Source: Haematospirillum sp. H1815 (GTDB lineage: Bacteria; Pseudomonadota; Alphaproteobacteria; Rhodospirillales; Rhodospirillaceae). Taken from it: a stretch of 64,000 bases of DNA. Location of the stretch: the NCBI RefSeq assembly GCF_012102705.1, contig NZ_JAAVTA010000004.1, positions 1 to 64,000 of the forward strand. Direction: 5' to 3'. The notes below the pieces were generated by a model that did not search any database, was not told the DNA's origin, and saw only the letters and a list, made by a program, of their open reading frames with translations. The position numbers and the translations under genes are program-made. Positions 36,043-46,480 of the stretch are shown one piece after another (position 1 is the stretch's first letter; each line of letters opens with the position of its first letter).

Positions 36043-37386
36043 ATGTTCGATAAAGTGCTTATTGCCAATCGTGGTGAAATTGCCCTGCGGATTCATCGTG
36101 CCTGCCGTGAGATGGGTATCAAAACCGTTGCTGTGCACTCCACAGCAGATGCGGGGGCCATGCACGTCAGATTGGCTGATGAATCCGTATGTATTGGACC
36201 ACCCGCCACGCGCGACAGCTACCTGAACAAGGTTGCGATCATCTCTGCGGCCGTCATAACCGGTGCTGATGCCATTCATCCCGGTTATGGTTTCCTGTCA
36301 GAGAATGCCGACTTTGCCCACATGGTGGAAGAACACGGTATTACGTGGATCGGCCCCAGCCCGGATCATATCCGTTTGATGGGCGACAAGGTTACTGCCA
36401 AAAAAGCAGCCGTAGAGGTTGGCTTGCCCGTCGTACCTGGATCACCAGGAGCCGTCGAAACCTTGGAAGAGGCCCATGCGGTTGCTGATACAACAGGCTT
36501 CCCCGTTCTGATCAAGGCCAGCGCCGGAGGTGGGGGGCGCGGCATGAAGGTTGCCAACTCGCGTGATGAACTGGCCGAGGCTTGGTCTACGGCCCGGGCT
36601 GAAGCGCTGAGTGCTTTTGGCAATGCTGAAGTTTACATGGAAAAATACCTGGGTAATCCCAGACATATTGAAATCCAGATACTGGCAGACAACCATGGGA
36701 ACGTCGTTCACTTGGGAGAGCGCGACTGCTCGCTGCAACGACGCCACCAGAAAGTTCTGGAGGAAGCGCCCTCTCCGGCCCTGAACAGCGAAGAACGTGA
36801 ACGCATCGGAGACATTGCAACAGCTGCCATACGGCGCCTAGGTTACAGGAATGCTGGAACGATTGAATTCCTGTATGAAAATGGTGAATTCTTTTTCATC
36901 GAGATGAACACAAGGCTGCAGGTAGAACACCCCGTTACCGAGGCCGTCACCGGCCTTGACTTGGTTCGCGAGCAACTGCGCATCGCCAATGGTGCTCCCT
37001 TGGGTTACAGCCAATCTGACGTCACATTTTCCGGGCATGCTATTGAATGCCGCATCAATGCTGAGGATCCGGAAACTTTCCGGCCCTGCCCAGGCCAGAT
37101 CAATGATTTTCACCAACCCGGTGGGCTGGGCGTTCGCGTTGATTCCGGGCTGTTTTCCGGGGCCAAAGTTCCCCCTCACTATGACAGCATGATTGCAAAA
37201 CTGATTGTCCATGGAACCAGTCGCAACGAATGCCTGATGCGCCTGCGTCGTGCTTTGGGGGAATTTGTTGTCGGTGGCATCGATACAACAATTCCTCTGC
37301 ATCGCCGGCTTCTGGAAGACAATGACTTCCAGAATGGTGCCTACGATATTCGTTGGCTTGAAGAGTTCTTGTCTCGCTCCAAGTAA
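36043..37386 (+). CDS. accC: Biotin carboxylase of acetyl-CoA carboxylase
   Basis: A 447-residue ATP-grasp enzyme that carboxylates biotin on AccB. It begins [20 protein letters not shown] and contains [16 protein letters not shown] (ATP-binding loop), [15 protein letters not shown] and [18 protein letters not shown]. The length is typical and the frame intact. It is the last gene of aroQ-accBC and is followed by a strong terminator. Confidence 0.97.
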   Translation: MFDKVLIANRGEIALRIHRACREMGIKTVAVHSTADAGAMHVRLADESVCIGPPATRDSYLNKVAIISAAVITGADAIHPGYGFLSENADFAHMVEEHGITWIGPSPDHIRLMGDKVTAKKAAVEVGLPVVPGSPGAVETLEEAHAVADTTGFPVLIKASAGGGGRGMKVANSRDELAEAWSTARAEALSAFGNAEVYMEKYLGNPRHIEIQILADNHGNVVHLGERDCSLQRRHQKVLEEAPSPALNSEERERIGDIATAAIRRLGYRNAGTIEFLYENGEFFFIEMNTRLQVEHPVTEAVTGLDLVREQLRIANGAPLGYSQSDVTFSGHAIECRINAEDPETFRPCPGQINDFHQPGGLGVRVDSGLFSGAKVPPHYDSMIAKLIVHGTSRNECLMRLRRALGEFVVGGIDTTIPLHRRLLEDNDFQNGAYDIRWLEEFLSRSK

Positions 37387-37402
37387 AATGTTGGTTGCTT
37401 CC

Positions 37403-37430
37403 ATCCCCCGTTCCGTACGGGGGATTTTTC
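37403..37430 (+). terminator. Rho-independent terminator after accC
   Basis: ATCCCCCGT (37403-37411) pairs perfectly with ACGGGGGAT (37417-37425) around a five-base loop and is followed by TTTTTCT. Confidence 0.93.
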
Positions 37431-37547
37431 TATGGGTACTCTTTTCAGAAGCGGCACATTTCAGGCCGCATTATGGAAATGCGCTGACGATATGACACCG
37501 GTACCTTATCCTGAGCAGGCCGCGTTTTCCCTTTTCTGTGGGGATCA

Positions 37548-38186
37548 ATGACGCCCATCACACCAGAGCTTATGCTAAGAGCCTATGCATACGGCGTTTT
37601 CCCGATGGCACGCTCACAGGGTGATCCCACGGTATATTGGATTGACCCGGACGAGCGGGGCATCCTGCCCTTGGATACAAACTTCCATATTTCCCGGTCA
37701 TTGCGGAAAACACTGCGCAGTGATCGCTTCCACGTAACCTGTAACAAAGCATTTGCCGAAGTCATACAAGGATGTGCAGAAGCAACAACGACCAGACCTG
37801 ACACGTGGATTAACAAAGAAATTGAGTCCCTCTTCCATGAACTACATGACATGGGGCTCGCGCATTCCATCGAAACATGGAATGCGGAGGACGTATTGGT
37901 TGGTGGGCTTTATGGTCTGGCACTGGGCGGCGCATTCTTTGGAGAAAGCATGTTCTCACGCGCAACAGACGCTTCAAAAGTAGCCCTTTGCCATTTGGTG
38001 GGGCGCCTGCGTCTGGGTAGTTTCATGCTTCTCGACACACAGTTCATAACAGACCATTTGTCACGGTTTGGAGCGCGACAAGTGCCGAAAAACGAATATC
38101 GGTCTATGCTGGCCTCGGCTATCGTGGTTCAGACAACGTTCCCGGTTCATGCACCAGAATGGATGATCAGAAGCCATATCTACTAA
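37548..38186 (+). CDS. aat: Leucyl/phenylalanyl-tRNA-protein transferase
   Basis: A 212-residue enzyme that adds Leu or Phe to N-terminal Lys/Arg of proteins, marking them for ClpAP through the N-end rule. It begins with LMLRAYAYGVFPMA, followed by YWIDPDERGILPL, HSIETWN, LVGGLYGLALGGAFFGESMF and DTQFITDHL, all family hallmarks. It is convergent with the DUF2155 gene, 15 bases apart. Confidence 0.95.
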   Translation: MTPITPELMLRAYAYGVFPMARSQGDPTVYWIDPDERGILPLDTNFHISRSLRKTLRSDRFHVTCNKAFAEVIQGCAEATTTRPDTWINKEIESLFHELHDMGLAHSIETWNAEDVLVGGLYGLALGGAFFGESMFSRATDASKVALCHLVGRLRLGSFMLLDTQFITDHLSRFGARQVPKNEYRSMLASAIVVQTTFPVHAPEWMIRSHIY

Positions 38187-38201
38187 GATAGAGCCTTCCC
38201 G

Positions 38202-38612
38202 CTATTCCTTGCAGTCCAGAACCCAGATGTCATAGACAGGATGCTCCATAGCAGACAAGCCAGGACTGGAAGCATACATCCAGCCACGGAAGACCTCGAC
38301 CGCAGGCTGATTAGCCTTGTTTTCCCATACATCAAGAAAAACAGCACTTTCAGGTGGTTCTTCAGGAGGACGCCCGACACATGCACGAGCGATAATCTGA
38401 AGCGTCTGGATCTGGAAGGTGCGGTTCACTTCAACTTCCATGGTCTGAACTCTGGCAGCAGCTTTATCCAACCAACGCAAAACAGCAATACGCCGCTCGA
38501 TTGTTTCAGCCGCTCCGGAAGGCGTGATAAACGATACCGTAGTAGATACGGCAACCACCACCGCACACACGGAGTGCAGCAAAAATTCAGTCCGCCCTTT
38601 CAATGTCCCCAT
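38202..38612 (-). CDS. DUF2155 domain periplasmic protein
   Basis: A 136-residue exported protein. An N-terminal hydrophobic segment ends at SGAAET, fitting a cleaved signal peptide. The rest shows the DUF2155 pattern: AVLRWLDKAAARVQTMEVEV, ARACVGRPPEEPPESAVFLDV, GWMYASSPGLSAMEHPVYDIWVLDC. The family is alphaproteobacterial and of unknown function, with two conserved cysteines here. The ATG at 38612 overlaps the upstream mlaD stop by one base (TGATG). Confidence 0.88.
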   Translation of the reverse strand: MGTLKGRTEFLLHSVCAVVVAVSTTVSFITPSGAAETIERRIAVLRWLDKAAARVQTMEVEVNRTFQIQTLQIIARACVGRPPEEPPESAVFLDVWENKANQPAVEVFRGWMYASSPGLSAMEHPVYDIWVLDCKE

Positions 38613-39109
38613 CACTCTGGTAAAGACCCTTTGTCCGGCACCGGAGTAGCACCAGAAGAAGCCGGTTCCTTCGTCGCAAGGAAAATCAGTTCACTCACCA
38701 TATCTTCCACAGACCGGAAATCCTGACTGTTCGCGATTGTTCCGCCTGATTCCAGGAAGGAACGACTTTGACCGGGTTCCAGTCGCACAAACTTGCCGCC
38801 CAGAAGACCGTCAGATGCAATACTGGCAACGGTATCTTCCGGGAGCTGAACCCCGGGCATAATGGAGAGCGACACAATGGCCCGATAGGTCTGATTATCA
38901 AGAAATTGGCGGCTGACACTACCCACCTTGATGCCAGAAATACGAACATCCGCACCAACAGCAAGGCCGCCAACCTTGTTAAACTGGACGTGTACAGGGT
39001 ACCCCGAAACGGGGCGGAGATCCGCACTCTGCCAAGCAAAAAGCAGAAAGAGCAAAGCCACGGCCAGTACAAGAGCACCTATCACGGTTTCAATAGGATT
39101 ACGTGTCAT
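38612..39109 (-). CDS. mlaD: MlaD-type MCE-domain lipid transport protein
   Basis: A 165-residue periplasmic lipid-binding subunit of the Mla phospholipid transporter. One N-terminal membrane helix (ETVIGALVLAVALLFLLFAW) is followed by the MCE domain: VHVQFNKVGGLAVGADVRIS, GIKVGSVS, VASIASDGLLGGKFVRLEPG. Length and layout match MlaD. It overlaps a second MCE gene upstream and DUF2155 downstream by one base each, so the cluster is one transcript. No mlaE/F/B genes are in the window. Confidence 0.9.
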   Translation of the reverse strand: MTRNPIETVIGALVLAVALLFLLFAWQSADLRPVSGYPVHVQFNKVGGLAVGADVRISGIKVGSVSRQFLDNQTYRAIVSLSIMPGVQLPEDTVASIASDGLLGGKFVRLEPGQSRSFLESGGTIANSQDFRSVEDMVSELIFLATKEPASSGATPVPDKGSLPE

Positions 39110-39699
39110 CAGCCTTCCCGCTTGTCCATCCGGGTTGTAGCCCGTGTGTGCTGCTCATCATCCGAAGATACACCCCGCCTTGGCAAGACGCCCGGATCCC
39201 TTGTTACGGGACAGGACGGCGGAACAACTTTCGACTGCCTATTGCGCGCCATCTCCAAAACACGCCCCAGCAAATCCTCAAGAACCAGTGAATCCTGCGT
39301 ATACCCGAAAGCCTGTCCTGCTTTCAGAAGATCGTCGTCGCCGCCAGGCTGTATTTCAATATATTTCGACCCTAAAAGGCCATCGGTCTCGATCATTGCA
39401 GCGCTGTCCAAGGGAATGGAAACGCCATTGGAAACAATCATATCAATATCAGCACGGCCTGCCCCACCCAAGGACTGGGCAGAAACGCGACCAACGGAAA
39501 CGCCGGCAAGACGTACATCCGCGCCGACAGACAAACCTTCCGCACTATGAAAAGAGGCACGCAGCAGATATCCCTCAGCCACCTCGGAACGACCCCGCCC
39601 CAAAGCATTCGCACCCAAAGCAAATGCAAGACAGGCAAGAACGACACCGCCGACAAGCGTGTCCCGATAAGTTACCAGAGACGCCATACGTACTGACAT
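39109..39699 (-). CDS. Second MlaD-like MCE-domain protein
   Basis: A protein of about 196 residues with one N-terminal membrane helix (LVGGVVLACLAFALGANAL) and an MCE domain: LLRASFHSAEGLSVGADVRL, AGVSVGRVSAQSLG, AMIETDGLLGSKYIEIQPGG. The C-terminal 50 residues are polar with two cysteines apart and no known motif. It is a clear paralogue of the adjacent mlaD and lies in tandem with it. The start is uncertain: ATG 39699 is used, but GTG 39741 would overlap the NDUFA12 gene by 16 bases and ATG 39687 is also possible. Confidence 0.85.
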   Translation of the reverse strand: MSVRMASLVTYRDTLVGGVVLACLAFALGANALGRGRSEVAEGYLLRASFHSAEGLSVGADVRLAGVSVGRVSAQSLGGAGRADIDMIVSNGVSIPLDSAAMIETDGLLGSKYIEIQPGGDDDLLKAGQAFGYTQDSLVLEDLLGRVLEMARNRQSKVVPPSCPVTRDPGVLPRRGVSSDDEQHTRATTRMDKREG

Positions 39700-39725
39700 C
39701 AGGATAACAGCCGCCTTCTGAACAT

Positions 39726-40076
39726 TCAGGCCGGACGCCACGGCTCATAGTCGCCGGTCGCCGGGGCACGACGGCCACCTGCCCGGTCATCACCCGGAGG
39801 AACATAGGCCGAAGAAGAACCCGTCATATTCTTGGTATGAGGTTTCTCCCAAGCATGCGTAGACACCACTATCGGGGCATCCGTCGTATAGTGCAGCCAA
39901 GCATGCCAGTGGGGTGGCACCTTTGATGCCTCAATCTCTCCCTTGAAGAGCACCCAACGACGGCGGCGCTCCCCCGTCCGCGGGTTCTTCCGGGCCTCGT
40001 AGTAACGATTTCCAAACTCATCAGTGCCAACCTGGCGACCACAGAGCAGGGTATGTACCAAGGTGCCGGTGATCAT
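39726..40076 (-). CDS. NDUFA12 (B17.2)-family complex I protein
   Basis: A 116-residue protein of the NDUFA12/B17.2 family, an accessory or assembly subunit of NADH:ubiquinone oxidoreductase found in alphaproteobacteria and mitochondria. Recognisable blocks are VGTDEFGNRYYEARKNP, RRRRWVLFKGEIEASKVPPH, WHAWLHYTTDAP and the proline-rich end YEPWRPA. AAGGAGG lies nine bases before the ATG at 40076. It heads the operon with the two MCE proteins and DUF2155, a common alphaproteobacterial arrangement, and is divergent from nrdJ. Confidence 0.92.
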   Translation of the reverse strand: MITGTLVHTLLCGRQVGTDEFGNRYYEARKNPRTGERRRRWVLFKGEIEASKVPPHWHAWLHYTTDAPIVVSTHAWEKPHTKNMTGSSSAYVPPGDDRAGGRRAPATGDYEPWRPA

Positions 40077-40465
40077 CCTCGCACGCCTCCTTCGAGAACA
40101 GGAAACTAGGGTGTACCAGCATTAACCGGCACAAATCAACAGAAGAGACCCTGTGAAGGGGGCTTCGCAGGGTACTGTGCCTCCCATTATGCGGCAAACC
40201 CCCGGCAGCGTCCAGCGTGCACAGATACAAACACGGCACGGCACTGGAATGACCTGGACGGAGAACAACCATTTTTTTGCCGTCCAGGTCAGATAATTTA
40301 TTTGTTCGCGACAGCAACAAATCGTAATGTAGCGTTGTAGATGTGAATAGAGCACTACATATTGTGCTTGCCTCGCGTCTCACAGGAAAATTACCCCCCG
40401 GACACACCCGGGAGACCTGCGATGCAAAACCGCATGCCACCAGCGGAAAAAAGGCTGAGAGCGCC
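40077..40465. other. 389-base divergent regulatory region between NDUFA12 and nrdJ
   Basis: No gene is seen. It is rich in inverted repeats: ACCCTGTGAAG/CTTCGCAGGGT (40147-40173, one G-T pair), GACCTGGACGG/CCGTCCAGGTC (40251-40261 with 40280-40290, perfect), ATTTGTT/AACAAAT (about 40300-40322), and an NrdR-box match at 40351-40368. Further on, TCGCGTCTC and GAGAC-CT-GCGA, with CCCGG/CCGGG inside, can fold in the nrdJ leader. Confidence 0.6.
40351..40368 (+). promoter_or_regulatory. NrdR-box-like palindrome upstream of nrdJ
   Basis: AGCACTACATATTGTGCT closely resembles the NrdR box consensus (acaCwATATATwGtgt), an imperfect palindrome bound by the repressor NrdR in front of ribonucleotide reductase genes. 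It lies 98 bases before the nrdJ ATG. The second box expected about 31 bases upstream is weak (around 40321-40336). Confidence 0.65.
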
Positions 40466-43400
40466 ATGAAGATCAACCGTCTGTTCACAACCGAAAACCA
40501 AGACGCCTACACCGGGATAGAATTCCGCACAGCATCCAGCGAAATTCGCAACCCGGACGGCTCGATGGTCTTCCGGCATGCCGATATTGTTGTTCCCTCT
40601 GCCTGGAGCCAAGTTGCAACCGATATCCTGGCACAAAAATACTTTCGGCAGCGCGGCGTCCCCAAGGCGGTGAAACCAGTACGGGAAAAGGGCGTGCCCT
40701 CTTTTCTGCAAAGACGCATTGCGGATGTTGATGCCATGGCTTCCCTGCCGGAAGCCGAACGCAGTGGAGGAGAGCATGATGCCCGGCAGGTTTTTGACCG
40801 CATGGCTGGCACATGGGCCTACTGGGGGTGGAAAGGCGGTTACTTCTCAACAGAACAGGATGCCGCAGCATTCTATGACGAAACACGTCACATGCTGGCC
40901 CGTCAAATTGGCGCTCCCAACTCCCCACAGTGGTTCAATACAGGACTGCACTGGGCCTATGGGATCGACAGCAAGGGACAAGGGCATTTCTACGTTGATT
41001 ACCAGAGCGGAAAGCTGACACGCTCGACATCGGCATATGAACACCCCCAACCCCACGCCTGCTTCATTCAGTCGGTCAACGACGATCTGGTGGGTGATGG
41101 GGGTATTATGGACCTGTGGGTCCGTGAAGCGCGCCTGTTCAAATACGGTTCCGGAACCGGCAGCAATTTCTCGACCCTGCGTGGAGAGAATGAACCCTTG
41201 GCTGGTGGGGGTCGGTCATCCGGTTTGATGAGTTTCCTGAAAATTGGCGACAGGGCCGCCGGTGCGATCAAATCCGGTGGAACAACACGCCGGGCCGCTA
41301 AAATGGTTATTGTTGACATCGACCATCCAGATATTGAGTCCTTTATCGACTGGAAAATGCGGGAGGAGCAGAAGGTTGCCGCCCTTGTTGCAGGATCGCG
41401 CAGTATCCGTCGCTACACACGTGCCCTGCTGGCTGCATGCCGGAATGCGACGGGGGAGCCCGAAGCCCGCTGTGACCCGGACCGCAATGCCTCTCTGAAA
41501 AAAGTCATCCGGGAAGCACGCAAGGCCGATGTTCCCGAAACGTTGATCCGCCGTACCCTTCAGCTGGCAGCCGAAGGCTTTGTCGATATCACCTTCCCGG
41601 AATACAGCACAGACTGGGACTCCGAAGCCTATGCCACGGTTTCCGGCCAAAACTCCAACAACACCGTCAGGATCAGCAATCTGTTCCTGGAAGCTGTTCG
41701 CGAGAATAAGGACTGGACCCTGCGACAGCGCACAGATGGTACAACAGCCAAAACCGTTCCGGCCCGAGACCTGTGGGACCGCATGGCCGAAGCTGCTTGG
41801 TCCTGTGCCGATCCCGGGGTACAGTTCGATACCACCATCAACGAGTGGCATACCTGCCCCGTATCCGGCCGGATCAATGCATCCAACCCCTGCTCTGAAT
41901 ATATGTTCCTGGATGATACAGCCTGCAATCTGGCATCCCTGAACCTGATGGCGTTCCGGGAAAAAGATGGCACTTTCAACAGCGCCACCTTTGCCCATGC
42001 CTGCCGCCTGTGGACGCTGGTGCTTGAAATATCGGTCATGATGGCACAGTTCCCGTCGGCACGTATCGCCGAGCAGTCGTTCCGATTCCGTACCCTCGGG
42101 CTGGGATATGCCAACCTGGGTGGCTTCCTGATGGCCAATGGCATCCCCTATGACAGCGAGGAAGGACGGGCGACGTGTGCCGCCATCACGGCCTTGATGA
42201 CCGGAACCGCCTATGCAACCTCTGCCGAAATTGCCAGTGAACTGGGTGCTTTTGCCGGATATGCCGACAACGCCCCGCATATGATGCGCGTGATCCGCAA
42301 TCATCATCGGGCAGCCCATGGACATACAGAAGGGTACGAGGACCTCAGCGTTGCACCAACCCCCCTCAATGCTGCAGCCTGTACTGATATCCAGCTGACA
42401 GAAGCAGCCCGGCAGTCCTGGGATCACGCCCTTTCAATGGGAAAACGGCACGGGTTCCGCAATGCCCAGGTCAGTGTCATCGCACCCACCGGGACAATCG
42501 GGCTGGTCATGGACTGTGATACCACCGGCATAGAGCCGGACTTTTCACTGGTGAAGTTCAAGAAACTGGCGGGGGGCGGATACTTCCGGATCATCAACCG
42601 TATGGTACCGCTGGCACTGCATTCCCTCGGGTATCGCTATGCCGAAATTGATGCCATTGTATCCCATGCCCTTGGTCATGGATCCTTGGAAAAGGCCCCG
42701 GATATCAACCATGAGGCCCTCTCCCGTCTTGGTTTCACGCCTGAGGTTCTGGACAAGCTGGAGCAAGCTCTTAAATCCGCATTTGATATCCGCTTTGTCT
42801 TCAACAAGTGGACGCTGGGGGACGATTTCTGCCGCACCGTTCTGGGTCTCAGCAACACCATAACCGACGACCCGGGCTTTGACATGCTGAAGGCTCTTGG
42901 CTTCAGCCAGGAACAGGTTGAACGTGCCAACACGTGGGTATGTGGCTCCATGACCCTGGAAGGAGCACCTCATCTGAAACCGGAACACCTGCCAGTCTTT
43001 GACTGCGCAAACCCGTGTGGGCGCACCGGAACCCGGTTTCTGTCCGCTGAAAGCCATATACGGATGATGGCTGCGGCCCAGCCATTTATCTCTGGAGCCA
43101 TTTCAAAGACGGTTAACATGCCAGCTCATGCCACCGTGGCAGAATGCCGGCGTGTCTATGAACTATCGTGGTCACTGGGACTCAAAGCCAACGCACTCTA
43201 TCGTGATGGCTCCAAGTTGTCGCAGCCCTTGCAGGCTGTGCTGGATACCCATACCGACGACGATATCGAAGATGCCATTGATCTTGTTGAAACAGTTGTA
43301 AAGGCGCCCTCTCCGCAGCGGGCCGCCATTGTTGCCGAAAAGGTCACGGAACGCCTGATCAGGACAGCTGTGCGCCGTCGTCTTCCTGATCGACGCAAGG

Positions 43401-44074
43401 GATATACCCAGAAAGCCGTTGTTGGCGGCCACAAGGTGTATCTGCGAACAGGAGAGTATGAGGATGGAACACTCGGCGAGCTGTTCATTGACATGCACAA
43501 GGAAGGAGCCGCTTTCAGATCTTTGATGAACAACTTTGCCATCGCCATTTCAATCGGCCTGCAATACGGCGTACCGCTGGAAGAGTTTGTCGAGGCCTTT
43601 ACATTTGTTCGCTTCGAACCATCCGGCATAGTGGAGGGAAATGACGCCATCAAGATGGCCACTTCCATTCTTGACTATATTTTCCGGGAAGTCGCCGTCA
43701 GTTATCTGGGTCGCACCGATCTGGCCCATGTTGAACCTGCGGATCTGGTTCCCGATGCCATTGGCGATGGCCATGAAGAGGGAGACTTGGACCAATGGGG
43801 GGAGAACTTGGTAGAGCGCACTGTTTCCAAGGGGTACGTTCGCACAGCTGACCTGTCCAACCTGTATGTTCTGAAAACAGCACAGGGCGGCGGAACCAGC
43901 TATGGCGGCACGCGTCTAGGCCCATCTTCATCCGATCGGAGCAATCGTATTCGGGCAGCACGCCTGAAAGGATATGAAGGTGACAGCTGCACAGAGTGCG
44001 GAAATTTCACGCTAGTCCGTAACGGAACCTGCATGAAATGCGAAACGTGTGGCTCAACCAACGGCTGCTCGTAA
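40466..44074 (+). CDS. nrdJ: Adenosylcobalamin-dependent class II ribonucleotide reductase
   Basis: A 1202-residue oxygen-independent ribonucleotide reductase that makes deoxyribonucleotides using coenzyme B12. Characteristic sequences are [51 protein letters not shown] with active-site Cys/Glu region, and [20 protein letters not shown]. The C-terminus carries a four-cysteine zinc-ribbon-like motif ([21 protein letters not shown]). The ATG at 40466 fits the family; the frame opens further upstream through the leader. It is regulated probably by NrdR and is transcribed alone, ended by a terminator. Confidence 0.95.
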   Translation: MKINRLFTTENQDAYTGIEFRTASSEIRNPDGSMVFRHADIVVPSAWSQVATDILAQKYFRQRGVPKAVKPVREKGVPSFLQRRIADVDAMASLPEAERSGGEHDARQVFDRMAGTWAYWGWKGGYFSTEQDAAAFYDETRHMLARQIGAPNSPQWFNTGLHWAYGIDSKGQGHFYVDYQSGKLTRSTSAYEHPQPHACFIQSVNDDLVGDGGIMDLWVREARLFKYGSGTGSNFSTLRGENEPLAGGGRSSGLMSFLKIGDRAAGAIKSGGTTRRAAKMVIVDIDHPDIESFIDWKMREEQKVAALVAGSRSIRRYTRALLAACRNATGEPEARCDPDRNASLKKVIREARKADVPETLIRRTLQLAAEGFVDITFPEYSTDWDSEAYATVSGQNSNNTVRISNLFLEAVRENKDWTLRQRTDGTTAKTVPARDLWDRMAEAAWSCADPGVQFDTTINEWHTCPVSGRINASNPCSEYMFLDDTACNLASLNLMAFREKDGTFNSATFAHACRLWTLVLEISVMMAQFPSARIAEQSFRFRTLGLGYANLGGFLMANGIPYDSEEGRATCAAITALMTGTAYATSAEIASELGAFAGYADNAPHMMRVIRNHHRAAHGHTEGYEDLSVAPTPLNAAACTDIQLTEAARQSWDHALSMGKRHGFRNAQVSVIAPTGTIGLVMDCDTTGIEPDFSLVKFKKLAGGGYFRIINRMVPLALHSLGYRYAEIDAIVSHALGHGSLEKAPDINHEALSRLGFTPEVLDKLEQALKSAFDIRFVFNKWTLGDDFCRTVLGLSNTITDDPGFDMLKALGFSQEQVERANTWVCGSMTLEGAPHLKPEHLPVFDCANPCGRTGTRFLSAESHIRMMAAAQPFISGAISKTVNMPAHATVAECRRVYELSWSLGLKANALYRDGSKLSQPLQAVLDTHTDDDIEDAIDLVETVVKAPSPQRAAIVAEKVTERLIRTAVRRRLPDRRKGYTQKAVVGGHKVYLRTGEYEDGTLGELFIDMHKEGAAFRSLMNNFAIAISIGLQYGVPLEEFVEAFTFVRFEPSGIVEGNDAIKMATSILDYIFREVAVSYLGRTDLAHVEPADLVPDAIGDGHEEGDLDQWGENLVERTVSKGYVRTADLSNLYVLKTAQGGGTSYGGTRLGPSSSDRSNRIRAARLKGYEGDSCTECGNFTLVRNGTCMKCETCGSTNGCS

Positions 44075-44077
44075 ATG

Positions 44078-44109
44078 AAAAGGGGCCTGTATGCCGGCCC
44101 CTTCTCTTT
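44078..44109 (+). terminator. Rho-independent terminator after nrdJ
   Basis: AAGGGGCC (44080-44087) pairs perfectly with GGCCCCTT (44096-44103) around an eight-base loop, followed by CTCTTTC. It lies just before the end of the convergent ygiQ gene. Confidence 0.88.
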
Positions 44110-44123
44110 CCCGGGATTTGGTA

Positions 44124-46259
44124 TCAGGTGGAAGGAATGTGGCGTGCCCTCGCCCTTCCTGTCCTGGAAGCGTTCACAGAACGACGCCCCTGGCCGGCGT
44201 TCGTGGTAAAGAATGACTGCGTACCGTGTTTACGCCCGGTACGCTTTCCCTCCCCGCCCTGTCCTCCGGTCCCCGCAGGCTGCCAAGACGGAACAAGATG
44301 CTTCTTCCCATTCCCGATAAGATCCGCACGCCCCATACGCTGTAACGCCTCGCGCAGCATAGGCCAATTTTCCGGGTCATGGTAACGCAGGAATGCCTTG
44401 TGCAGACGGCGCTGCCTCAAGCCCCGGGGCGTATACACAATGTCCCCCCCGTCACGCTTGACGGGCTTGAGCGGATTACGCTCGCTGCGATACATGGCTG
44501 CAGCCAGCGACATAGGGGACGGAAGAAAAGCCTGAACCTGATCCGCCCTGAAGCCATTGCGCTTCAACCAAAGTGCCAGATTCATCATGTCCTCATCTGT
44601 TGTACCGGGATGAGCTGCAATAAAATAGGGGATGAGGTACTGCTCTTTCCCGGCCTCGCGGGAGTATTTCTCGAACAGGGTACGAAACGCTTCGTAGGTC
44701 CCAATCCCGGGCTTCATCATCTTGGACAGGGGGCCTTCTTCGGTATGCTCAGGCGCAATCTTCAGATAACCGCCCACATGATGCGTGGTAAGTTCCCGCA
44801 CATATTCCGGGCTTCGGACTGCAAGGTCATAGCGTAAACCGGACGCAATCAGGATTTTCTTGATCCCGTCAATATCCCTGGCCTTGCGATACAACTGAAC
44901 AAGACTGCTGTGATCTGTATTCAGGTTGCTGCAAATAGATGGATACACACAGGATGGCCGACGGCACACATCCTGGATAGCCTGATCCTTGCAGGCCAGA
45001 CGATACATATTTGCCGTAGGGCCACCCAGATCGGAGATAACACCGGTAAAGCCCTTGGTCTTGTCGCGGATTAATTCAATTTCTTTCAGGACCGATGCCT
45101 CGGAACGGCTTTGGATAATGCGGCCTTCGTGTTCCGTAATAGAGCAAAAAGAACACCCACCAAAACATCCCCGCATAATATTGACCGAGAACCGGATCAT
45201 CTCCCAGGCAGGTATCCGTGCATCACCGTACGACGGATGAGGGGCACGGGCATAAGGCAAGCCAAACACATGATCCATTTCCGCCGTTGTCAGGGGAATA
45301 GGCGGGGGTGTCAGCCATACCTCCTTGTCACCATGACGCTGGACCAGAGCCCGGGCGTTACCAGGATTGCTTTCAAGATGCAGGATACGCGAAGCGTGAC
45401 CATACAGCACCTTGTCATCCGCAACAGATTCAAACGAAGGAAGACGGACAACCGTTCTCTCAGCAGGATGATCAGCCGTATTCACCCGACGCAGGGCACT
45501 CTCGCCTGCAGCAACTTCCGCCTCCTCTCCCACATGATGGCTGGCGCAATCAATCGTACTGGCATCCAATATAACCCAGTCCCCGGGGACAGAGTCACGC
45601 ACAACGGCAACGCCCCTTATATCCGTCATGGTGCGCGGATGCTGACCCCGGGCAGCACGATGGGCAATCTCTACAATGGCACGTTCGGCATTGCCATAGC
45701 ACAAGATATCAGCCTTGCTGTCCATCAGAACGGACCGGCGCACCTTGTCTGACCAATAATCATAATGGGCAATCCGGCGAAGCGAAGCTTCTATACCGCC
45801 AATAACGATCGGCACGTCCCGCCATGCTTCGCGGCAACGCTGTGAATAGACGATCACAGCCCGGTCAGGACGCTTCCCACCCTCATCATTGGGCGTATAG
45901 CTGTCATTATGACGGATGCGGCGGTCCGAGGTATAGTGATTGACCATCGAATCCATATTGCCGGCCGTCACCCCGAAAAACAGGTTGGGACGACCCAGAG
46001 CCCTGAAAGCATCCGGGTTTGTCCAGTCCGGCTGGGCAATAATACCAACACGAAAACCTTGATCTTCCCACGTGCGCCCGATGACCGCCATCCCGAAACT
46101 GGGGTGATCGACATAAGCATCCCCGGTCACAAGGATGATATCGCAACTGTCCCAACCCAGCGCATCCATTTCGGCACGACTTGTCGGAAGAAACGACGCT
46201 GTCCCAAACCGGCTGGCCCAGTGCTTTCGATACGATGTTATTGCCTTGGCGCTGTCCAT
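44124..46259 (-). CDS. ygiQ: YgiQ-family radical SAM protein
   Basis: A 711-residue radical SAM enzyme with an N-terminal cobalamin-binding-like domain ([17 protein letters not shown], the YgiQ hallmark). The iron-sulfur motif is CFGGCSFC (C-x3-C-x2-C). VSNIMRG-type [22 protein letters not shown] and a cysteine cluster [12 protein letters not shown] follow. The substrate is unknown. The C-terminal 60 residues are basic and disordered. The ATG at 46259 follows AGGAGA; an in-frame ATG at 46277 overlaps that SD and is not preferred. Convergent with nrdJ. Confidence 0.93.
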   Translation of the reverse strand: MDSAKAITSYRKHWASRFGTASFLPTSRAEMDALGWDSCDIILVTGDAYVDHPSFGMAVIGRTWEDQGFRVGIIAQPDWTNPDAFRALGRPNLFFGVTAGNMDSMVNHYTSDRRIRHNDSYTPNDEGGKRPDRAVIVYSQRCREAWRDVPIVIGGIEASLRRIAHYDYWSDKVRRSVLMDSKADILCYGNAERAIVEIAHRAARGQHPRTMTDIRGVAVVRDSVPGDWVILDASTIDCASHHVGEEAEVAAGESALRRVNTADHPAERTVVRLPSFESVADDKVLYGHASRILHLESNPGNARALVQRHGDKEVWLTPPPIPLTTAEMDHVFGLPYARAPHPSYGDARIPAWEMIRFSVNIMRGCFGGCSFCSITEHEGRIIQSRSEASVLKEIELIRDKTKGFTGVISDLGGPTANMYRLACKDQAIQDVCRRPSCVYPSICSNLNTDHSSLVQLYRKARDIDGIKKILIASGLRYDLAVRSPEYVRELTTHHVGGYLKIAPEHTEEGPLSKMMKPGIGTYEAFRTLFEKYSREAGKEQYLIPYFIAAHPGTTDEDMMNLALWLKRNGFRADQVQAFLPSPMSLAAAMYRSERNPLKPVKRDGGDIVYTPRGLRQRRLHKAFLRYHDPENWPMLREALQRMGRADLIGNGKKHLVPSWQPAGTGGQGGEGKRTGRKHGTQSFFTTNAGQGRRSVNASRTGRARARHIPST

Positions 46260-46480
46260 ACTTTCTCCTGACAACACGAAAACGCCCGGAACAGGGAGTT
46301 TCCGGCCCGGGTGCGGACAATACGCGAGAGCACGGCAGGGTCAAGGAAAGACCCTGCCTTACGGAACCCAAAACCGCCGGATGCCCTTTTTATAAGGCAC
46401 CCGACAGCAACCATGGCGCTATTCAAAGCCCACGAATCATCTTCTAGAACACCGGCCTGCACGAATCCGGCACCACAATC

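Noticed and set aside
40230-40465. Full cobalamin riboswitch upstream of nrdJ
   Set aside because: Only a B12-box-like string is present; the other conserved core elements are not found, and the NrdR box sits where the aptamer would have to start.
41216-42427. 403-codon open frame on the minus strand inside nrdJ
   Set aside because: It lies fully antisense to a well-conserved gene, its translation is cysteine/glycine-rich with no recognisable domain, and it is explained by the codon use of nrdJ.
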